Shown here: piece by piece, positions 56,401 to 64,000 of the stretch
Layout: every line of letters begins with the position of its first letter
Numbering within the stretch: the first letter of the stretch is position 1
Origin: Pseudo-nitzschia pungens
Taxonomy: Eukaryota > Bacillariophyta > Bacillariophyceae > Bacillariales > Bacillariaceae
DNA: 64,000 nucleotides
Assembly: GCA_037355855.1 (NCBI GenBank)
Contig: CM074762.1
Coordinates: forward strand, 806,001-870,000
Direction: 5' to 3'
Notes under the pieces: generated by a model
What the model was told of the DNA's origin: nothing
The model's database searches: none
Seen by the model: the letters and a program-made list of their open reading frames with translations, nothing else
Translations under genes and position numbers: made by a program

Positions 56401-59400
56401 TGCCCCCTGAAGATATCTCTTCTTTGATAGACGAAGACATGCCCTTGCAAAAGCTTGCAGATATCGCATTTATGTTCAACTTTTTCGATGACAGCATTCT
56501 TGTCGAGAAGCTTGTTGTCCAATTGTACGACGGGCTACAATCTAACGGAACTAAAAATCCCGGGTATATGTCAGGTTGGTCTGCTGGTTTCGCCCTAGAA
56601 ACTGTTGGCTTTTCGCAAGTCATAAGGTATGAAAAAAATGTTGTCTGAATGCATGTTGCTGGAATTGATTGTTTCAAATCTCATGTTTCACTTGATTCCC
56701 ACGACATTTAGTCTACCATGTAAAGATGGAAGGATGCTCGAATTGTCGGCAACAGTGAATGTAGCTCCTGGTTTTCTGTCGGGATACACTAAGATTGTAC
56801 GCTTTTGTCCTAGATATGCAATTTACAATCGATTGGAACGGCCGGTTCGACTTTGGCAGGACAGTTCAATTGTTCGTACTTTGGCTGAAGATAGAACCGA
56901 TGCCACAAATCAGTTGGAAGATCAAAGTGATTCTCGTAAATGGAGATATGATTTCGAAGATGAACACTTCGCGGGAAAAATTGGCCAGTATGAGTCGCTG
57001 TTTGGCAGACACACAACATTGGATGATAAATTATTTGTCAATTCCGATGGGTCACGGGTAGCACTTCCAGATGGAACAGCTGCACATAGATCGGCCCTAT
57101 ATTTATCCTCAATAGGACCATCTCAACTTGTTCCTTTTTTTCTTCCCGATACGCGCTCCGAAAGTCAACTTCGAATAGATCTTGGTGGTCCGTGGAACTT
57201 GACATCAAGCTTTGCCTCGAATGTTCCGGGTGAACACGTGTTGGATGTTACAAGAGCGACAGATATCCGCCTCTTGGATCACGTCTCGATCCGCGATTCC
57301 CCCAAGTATAAAATAATTCTTCCTCCGGACATAGATTTCGATGTTTGGAATGGTGAGCTGGGTGCATATTTTGAAACTGAGTGGGTAAACAGAGGAGACA
57401 GAAAAATCCTCGTAAAAGGAACTAAACGCGGAAAGTATGCTTTCAGTCACACTGATATGCGAGTTGGGGATGAGCTCTTGCGTATAAACGGAATTTCTGT
57501 GTTGAAGATGACGTTCGAAGAGGTGATGAAGATAATTAAGGATAAACTGATGGAAATTCGTGCATACAATGAAAAGATCAAGCTTAAACAAAGTGGTGGA
57601 ATCATGAAGAACACGAAAGGTGTACTCAAACGTCTCTCAATGGGTGGGAAACAAATAACCTCATCCAGCAATGATGGTGGAAGAAGTGCGAATCGAATGC
57701 TAATGCGTCTTTCGTTGGGTAGCAAGAGGAGAGATGTGTCGCAATGTGATGAAGAGATTATCGAACCCAAACCTCTTACAATGACGTTTCGCACACAGGA
57801 GGAACGTCTAAGAAAGAAAAGAATCACGGCAATCCGAGCGAGAAATTCGGCTTTTTCTTATGGAGCCAATCCCGTTGGAACTTTTGATCCTGAAAATTTT
57901 GACCCTATCGATGCGCTAACTGTTGAGACCAAAGCTATTCATAACACAATGTTCGTTATTCTTCGCAATGCGGACAAGGAAAATCCCCCATTCAAAATCC
58001 AGAATAGATCTCTGAAGTACTATCTATTTTATCGTCAGCGTAATTGTGAAGAGCATGAGTGGAATATTCTGATACCGGGAGAATCACGTTCGTATTCTTG
58101 GGAAGAACCAATGAAATCGAAGAAGCTAACGGTTCGAATCGCTGCAGATCCGTTTGAGCCTCCAAAGGGTAGCGTCACTGCCGAAAAGTCGTTGGACAGT
58201 TTACCCTGTGATCCAGAAGAGAAGCTGAGTTTCGAACAGGAGTTGGAAGAGAAAACCACTGCAGCGCGCGCCAGCAGATTGAAACAGATACTGGCGTATC
58301 AGTATGTCAACAACGAAGAACGCGGGGGTTTTGGCCCTCCGACGACAGTCCGACTAGAGGAAATTGGCTTTCATACTAATGTGCCAGTGCCATCCTTTGT
58401 GGAGGGTGTGGATAGAAGAATGAAGCACCTGAATTGTGAAGTGGACACTGATGGAGGCACTCGTCTCTTGGTGATTTCGGATGTATTTGGTGAACATGAC
58501 GAAAGAGAGACTATGCATCGAAACATAGACAGTTTGGAAAACCAGATAGCTAACGAAGAAAAAAGGAGCATTACCTTAAAGTTAATGCGCCATTCGTTGT
58601 CACGACCAGTCCAAACGATAGAAAGAGGACATACAAATCAAAATCCGGGAGCTGAAGACGAAAGACGCAAGCAAGCAAACACTATGGAAAATGAATTAAG
58701 AGAATTGGTAGACGACTTTCCAGAAGGTAATTCCGTAACGAAAAGATGTCAGGTGGTTGTGCAGGTTTTGGAGGCTGTTGGATTGAGTTCATCCAATTTC
58801 GTGGGGACAAGTAACCCATACTGTGAAGTCTTCTACAAAGGCAGATTGCGATCAAGAAAACATTTCTTACAAAAACGCATGAACAAAAGGAAGACGTATT
58901 TTATCGAGAAAACCTCCAATCCGAGATGGAACGATCAGTATTTTGTTTTCGATGTACCAGAAGAGGCAGTGAACGTCACCAGAGGTCATTCTGTCCAAGT
59001 AGTTGTGCGAGATTTCCGCCTAATCGGTCAGCATCCCATTTTGGGACAGGCCTCGATACACTTCGCTAGTCTTCGAAATCAACAGGAGCTCGTTGGTTGG
59101 TGGCCACTGGTTGGAAGGTATGCTGGAAATACGGAAGTGTCTGTAGACAGAGAGACAGACTCAAGTAGGGGTTCAATAAAACTTCGCGTTCAATGGATAT
59201 ACACGTTGCCTGCCATGATTGATTATTACTTGCTTATGAGTCAACGCCGGATATTGACCCTCACAAAGACTGAGAAAGGAATGCAAGAACAGCTTACATC
59301 TGCAAATGAATCTTTTCGAAGGAAAGGTGAAGCGACCAATAGACTACCTGGAGGAGGAATCGCCCATTTGGTCAAGCTACAAAAAAGAAATATCGTCCAT

Positions 59401-62400
59401 AGGGAGAATGCAATGAAACGCGAATTATTGAAAAAAGAAAGAAACAATCAATCCAAACCTACCAGTCCCTTGAACACGAATTTCTTGCATTTGAAGGATA
59501 GTTTGAAAAAATCTCGGAAACAATCATTAACAGCGTTAACCATCAAAATATTAGAAAGCAAAAGAAAGCGACGAGACAACGAAAACGACGCAAGTTCTAA
59601 TGGTTCTATCCAAGCTTGGCAAGTAAGACGACATTCAAGATCGGCATCAACCTCAAGTCAATCCACAGAACATGAAAACATGGTCAGATTCAGACTTTCA
59701 CTGTCACCCACTCCGCGGAACCGAACTAGATCGCTCGGAGATTATTTTGTCCAGCATCATAATATTGTGCGACCTAGAAGAGTTACGAAGGACTGGAGTA
59801 TTCCTCAACACAGATCACAACGCAAGCTGTCCCTTGAACTTGACCTAGATGACCCTTTTACTGCGGAATCTCAAATCATGGAGAACATGAACCATCAGGA
59901 GCATCAAGATTCAGATATAGAGATATCAGATCTTCTATCTGTGAGTACTGATGCACAGGAGCAAGCCAGACGAAAAAATGATTTCGCACAATTAGAATCA
60001 TTGGGTTTCATCTTTCACAAATATGGCGAATTTTTCCATAGAGATCATCTTCCAAATCACTTCCGACAGTCATTGTTCACTAGATCGAAAGAAGAAAGAA
60101 AATTTCAACCATTGTATTGTAGAAGACATTTCGTTGGCACATCTTCCGTTGTCAGGCACTTTAAGAATTGGCAAGCAGCGCAAGCACTTCTTTGGGATTC
60201 GGATCTCGAGGTTACAAATACAGAAAATGGATTCCTTGTGGGACTCAACGACGAAGCCAATACGAAAAATACGACCGAGGCGGCTGAGGATTTGATGAGT
60301 GCCAGTAAATCCGCAATATCGAAGAAATTGACTGTTCCAAGTGAGGCTCCTCGGGTCACCATTGAACGATCACAATGCCGTATTGAGACTATGCATTTGG
60401 CGCGAAGCCAGTTTGACCGTTCCTGCCGACGAATATTAGGTTGCGTTCTAAACCCAGGGGGTTGGCTTACGATACGGCCGATCGCGGCCATGAATCTTCC
60501 AGATTCATACACAGGGATGTATGTCAAAGTTATTCATGGTTCCGAAATGCAAGTAACTGAAACTGTTGATGCGAAGGTTTCGCCCAAATGGTCGCCTGCT
60601 CATTTGCCGCATGCTTCGAAATCAAAAGGAAGAAGACGATCGTCAATCGCCCGACCACCAAATACGATAGCAGCTTCAAATTTCAACTTTTCTGCCAATG
60701 ATCTCAATGTGCAAGTCGAACCACAGCAAACTGGTGGGTCAATACGTCTGTCGGTAATTGCTGAACGATACAAAACGAAGGTTGAGCTGGGTGTCGTTCA
60801 TATACCGCTGGGAGCTGCCATTGCTGCTTGTATCGATGCTGCACAAAGCATCGAAATGTCAGGACAGAGTGCGAAGAATGAAATACCTATGTATACTCGT
60901 TGGTTCCCGTTGGTAGAGCCTCGATTGACCGTGCCTGTTGCCGGAGATATGGGATTATGCACTCGGTCTCAAGAACACGAACAATTGCGTGACAATATGT
61001 TTAAGCACTACTTTGCTCCCTGCATTCAACTTTCTTTGATTTGGTGGCCTTACGATACAAAGCAAGCTGAAAATGATGATAATACGGGCTCGAAAAATAA
61101 CGTTAAGGGTTCATCGACGATGGAACCGTCGGTCATATCTCAGATGACGCGCATTCCAAGGATACAAACATATTTCAATTCGGATATAAGCGTTTTATCG
61201 GTGGCGTTGATTGATTCTATAAGAGCTGTGGAACTTCTCAATTTGTCGTTGCGTGAGATTGATATGAAGTACGCTGTGACTCGAGCAAAAACCCGAATTG
61301 GCTTGGTGATAGGATGGATCCAACTGGATCAGCAAGACGATAACTCGAGGGAGCCAGTCGTATTTGCGCCAACACCGTCCGAGTATCCACAACCAACGCT
61401 TCAATTTCTCGCGCTAAGAGACAATTTACGAACAAAAACCAACATTGCGTCTTACGAATACGTGGGTGTGGCACTCCAAGAAATGGATTTTACTGTGGAA
61501 GAACCCCGGGTATATGAGTTATGGGATTTCTTTGTTGCTGTGTTGAATAGAAAACGGCTGCGAAAACAAGCAGTAAGAGGACAAAAGCACGCCGACGTCA
61601 TTTCACGGAAGAAAAATATTTTTACTTCATCTAAAATAGATGAATCGAAGCCTTCGCTATACGAGACTATCCAGTCGGTGGGTGATAATGGTACACTTTC
61701 GCAGAAGCAGAAGATATATGTGGAGCAACTGATCTTAGGTCTCGTCAAGATCAATCTTTCGTACGTGAAAGGGAAAAAACAAAGCTTCGAAACGTCAGAA
61801 AATAACATTTATGATGTTCATGATTTCACGATGGCAAAGGGTGAAGGGCAAGGAATAGATTGTGATCAAAAGAGGAGCGAGCAGTCCGAGATATTCACGA
61901 AGTGGAGTCAGCTGACTTCGGATCAAGACAGTGCCCTTGATAGTGCAGGTAAATCTTTCGTTGGATTTCATTGTTGGATTTCATTGTTTGTCGACGCCAA
62001 CGATTACATTGGTGTGAATATTTCCTAAAAAGCAATCATTACCTTTTTCCTTCATACAGGTTCGCACAATTTACCAGGTATCATCGCTGCTGTTTTCCCT
62101 GCTGTTTCTGATGCCCCTATACGATTACAGGGAAAACTAGTTGAACATGTCTTTGAAAGTCCTGTTGAGATCATGTCAAGTTTGAAAAATTACTACACCA
62201 ACGAAACACTGAAACAAGTTTATAAAATCATAGGATCCCTCGATCTCGTTGGCAATCCAACTATTTTGTTGACTAGTTTCATGTCTGGGGTGAAAGATCT
62301 CGTGTCTGCGCCCACTGCCGCATTGATGAAAGATCCCGCGAACGTGAAGCAAGTAGGCATTGGGGTGGGGAAAGGAACTGTCTCTTTTCTTTCTCATGGC

Positions 62401-64000
62401 GCAAGCGGTATCTTTGGCTTTGCGGCAAGAGTTTTCTCACAGCTAGGACAGACAACTGCATTTTTCTCCTTGGATTCGGACTACAGACAATGGCATAGGG
62501 ATAGAGTGGTCAACGAAGCCACAAATCTTGAGCGGGTTTGGAAGCGTCGGGGCATGCCGAAAGTTGAAGAAATCGTTTTACGTCCAGTAGCCGACGTTGT
62601 TCTTGGACTGACTCTAGGAGTATCGGGGGTTCTTTTTGCCCCGTATAGAGGCGCTCAGAAGGCTGGAACGCGAGGATTCTTTGTCGGAACAGGAGTAGGC
62701 GTAGCTGGCCTTGTTACAAAGCCTATTGTAGGTGTATTTGACGCAATGATGCATGGATCTCAAAGTATTCACGACATCGCGAAGACAATCAACTTTCTTG
62801 AACGGCGATACCAACCTGTTCTGAAGCTGCGTCTACCGTACGTTTTTGGTCCGATGAAGATTCTGAGTCCGTTCGATGCAATCTCTGCTCGGAGTGTTTA
62901 CCTATTAGGTCTATTCCCACCGAAAACGAAGTTGAAACACAGGCACGACAAAGGACGTGAGCTCCATATCCATAGTGAGGTTCTTCAAATGGAACCTGGT
63001 GTCGAAACATACGCCATTGTGACAACCATTCGAGTCGTCCTGATTAGAGTCAAACGCGATAGCACGAAAGCAACGAACTCCCTTGATCCATCTTTTGGAT
63101 GGGAAGTTGATCTATCAACTAGTGCTTCTATTTCATCAGAGATTTCGGATCATGGTCACAATGGCGTTGCCATGACTATAACTAAATGTGACGATGTCTA
63201 TCAACCCAAGATCGCCAAGAGAGAGGATAAAAATTCAACTGAACATAGTCGTGAGATGGATGAAGAATTCGATGAAGCCGGAGAGCTTGGAGAAGATTAT
63301 CACATGCCTCGATTGCACTCGTTGTCTATGAATAGTTCGACTTCGATGAAACCACTAAGTGATTCTGTTACGAGCGGGGTTAAGCAAGAGGGAAACAACC
63401 ATCTTGAATGGTTCACAGTCCTTGCAGAGTACCAGCAACGAAGACAACTTAATCGAATTCATAATGCTTTATGTTGCGTACTTGGCGATTTTGACAAAGT
63501 AATTACCGAGAGAACTCCAAGAACTCGGGGTTCTATGATGAATGACATCAAAGGAACTACAACGTTTGGTATCTACAACTTTGAGAAGGGATTACCTGAT
63601 GGGAGAGCAGTCCAACTTTCGAATATGGAAGTTATTGCTTCTCTTGAAGATTTATATTGGATAGAAGATGATCTTGTGCAGCGAATCAGCAACATAAGCT
63701 CACCAGGTAAAAGGCAAAGAGCGTTGGCGAAAGTTCGTCAAACCTGGAATTTTTCAAAGGACATCAAGGTGTCGAAGAACATAGGAGGTCCGGAATGGCT
63801 CATACGAGCGAGGGCCAAGGCAATGTTTGTGCCTTCTGATAATGAAGCAGTATTTGATAGCACGGATGTAGCCCCACTCTCTAATCGGACCATGAACGAG
63901 ATATTTTGTGGTTATACGTTCGACCACGACATAAATTCTTCTTCCAGTGGAAAGAAAACTTCTGAAATTTCAGACCAGAAACTTCACGACGCCACTCATC
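44427..64000 (+). CDS. VPS13: Giant VPS13-family bridge-like lipid-transfer protein, 3' end beyond window
   Basis: VPS13 proteins form long grooves moving phospholipids between membranes at contact sites. Proposed exons: 44427-47122, 47214-48165, 48230-52315, 52422-55491, 55601-55819, 55906-56626, 56712-61948, 62060-beyond 64000. All phases agree, giving over 6300 codons against the usual 3000-4400. The N-terminus (ASYVYNPSKKVTELLSTFLE, then MGIWSGDLSLKNVQL) is the chorein motif. Exons 6-7 hold adaptor-binding-type beta repeats (ISLYCPFWIVNTTEHALRY; FCPRYAIYNRLERPVRLWQ). Exon 7 also has a PDZ-like stretch (VGDELLRINGISVLKMTFEE, about residue 4165), a clear C2 domain (VQVLEAVGLSSSNFVGTSNP to WNDQYFVFDVP, about 4590-4745) and a weaker C2-like one (about 5165-5290). 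Exon 8 has the VPS13_C-type region (YKIIGSLDLVGNP, GVGKGTVSFLSHGASGIF). A UBA-like helix (RLMGLGLTDEQAWACATRA) lies near 1850. Introns 5-7 have strong sites; introns 1-3 are less certain, with other donors possible at 48139 and 52343. Confidence 0.85.
55492..55600 (+). other. Intron in VPS13-like gene (109 nt)
   Basis: GTTAGT donor after GAGTTTTTGAAAG and acceptor GCGAAAG. It joins in phase 1 to a Lys/Arg-rich short exon (55601-55819). A stop at 55588 in the downstream frame fixes the acceptor to its right. Confidence 0.75.
55820..55905 (+). other. Intron in VPS13-like gene (86 nt)
   Basis: GTAAGT donor after LGLDF and acceptor CTACAAG before GETGTD, phase 1. Confidence 0.85.
56627..56711 (+). 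other. Intron in VPS13-like gene (85 nt)
   Basis: GTATGA donor after FSQVI and acceptor ACATTTAG before LPCKDGRM, phase 2. Confidence 0.85.
61949..62059 (+). other. Intron in VPS13-like gene (111 nt)
   Basis: GTAAAT donor after SALDSA and pyrimidine-rich acceptor TTCATACAG before SHNLPGIIAA, phase 1. Confidence 0.85.

Overview
The window looks like nuclear DNA of a diatom, probably pennate (inference). Genes are widely spaced and mostly carry few introns. The introns are short GT-AG introns of about 60-380 nt. One protein has a signal peptide ending in the Ala-Phe cleavage motif of diatom plastid presequences. Gaps between genes are full of short palindromic TACGGTA / CCGTAAG motifs, minisatellites and small inverted-repeat elements. 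No rRNA, tRNA, operon or CRISPR is visible.

Layout. 1-3187: a divergent pair of mitochondrial-type genes, a complex I NDUFB2-like subunit (-) and an ABC1/UbiB/ADCK kinase (+). 3660-7708: a minisatellite interrupted by a 3.6 kb terminal-inverted-repeat DNA transposon (4061-7664) with one large transposase gene and a 6-bp target duplication. 8667-10608: a POLD3-like DNA polymerase delta subunit with a C-terminal PIP box (-). 12033-13069: an alpha/beta hydrolase (+). 13930-15141: a 7TM class C GPCR-like protein (-). 15142-17561: a repeat-rich gap. 17562-18074: a small plastid-targeted protein (-). 20316-25283: a 1655-residue, mostly disordered protein (-). 27604-28467: a single EF-hand, single-TM protein (+). 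29325-31181: a SpoU/TrmH RNA methyltransferase (+). 33596-35023: a Ser-rich disordered protein (+). 35215-35770: a Stowaway-like MITE. 37323-38582: a TLC-like multi-pass membrane protein (+), convergent with a DUF262/GmrSD-like protein at 38654-39991 (-). 41769-42520: a frame-broken gene relic (-). 44427 to beyond the right edge: a giant VPS13-family lipid-transfer protein of at least 8 exons and more than 6300 codons.

The genes do not form one pathway. Links are local: the first two genes both serve mitochondrial respiration (complex I and coenzyme Q) from a shared upstream region. The most unusual items are the intact transposon nested in a minisatellite, the VPS13 protein with embedded PDZ-like and C2 domains, the DUF262 protein in a eukaryote, and several unexplained repeats (about 115-bp units at 16464-17004, a hairpin at 36808-36902). 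Splice sites were chosen by hand from GT/AG signals, reading phase and protein continuity, so they are proposals.
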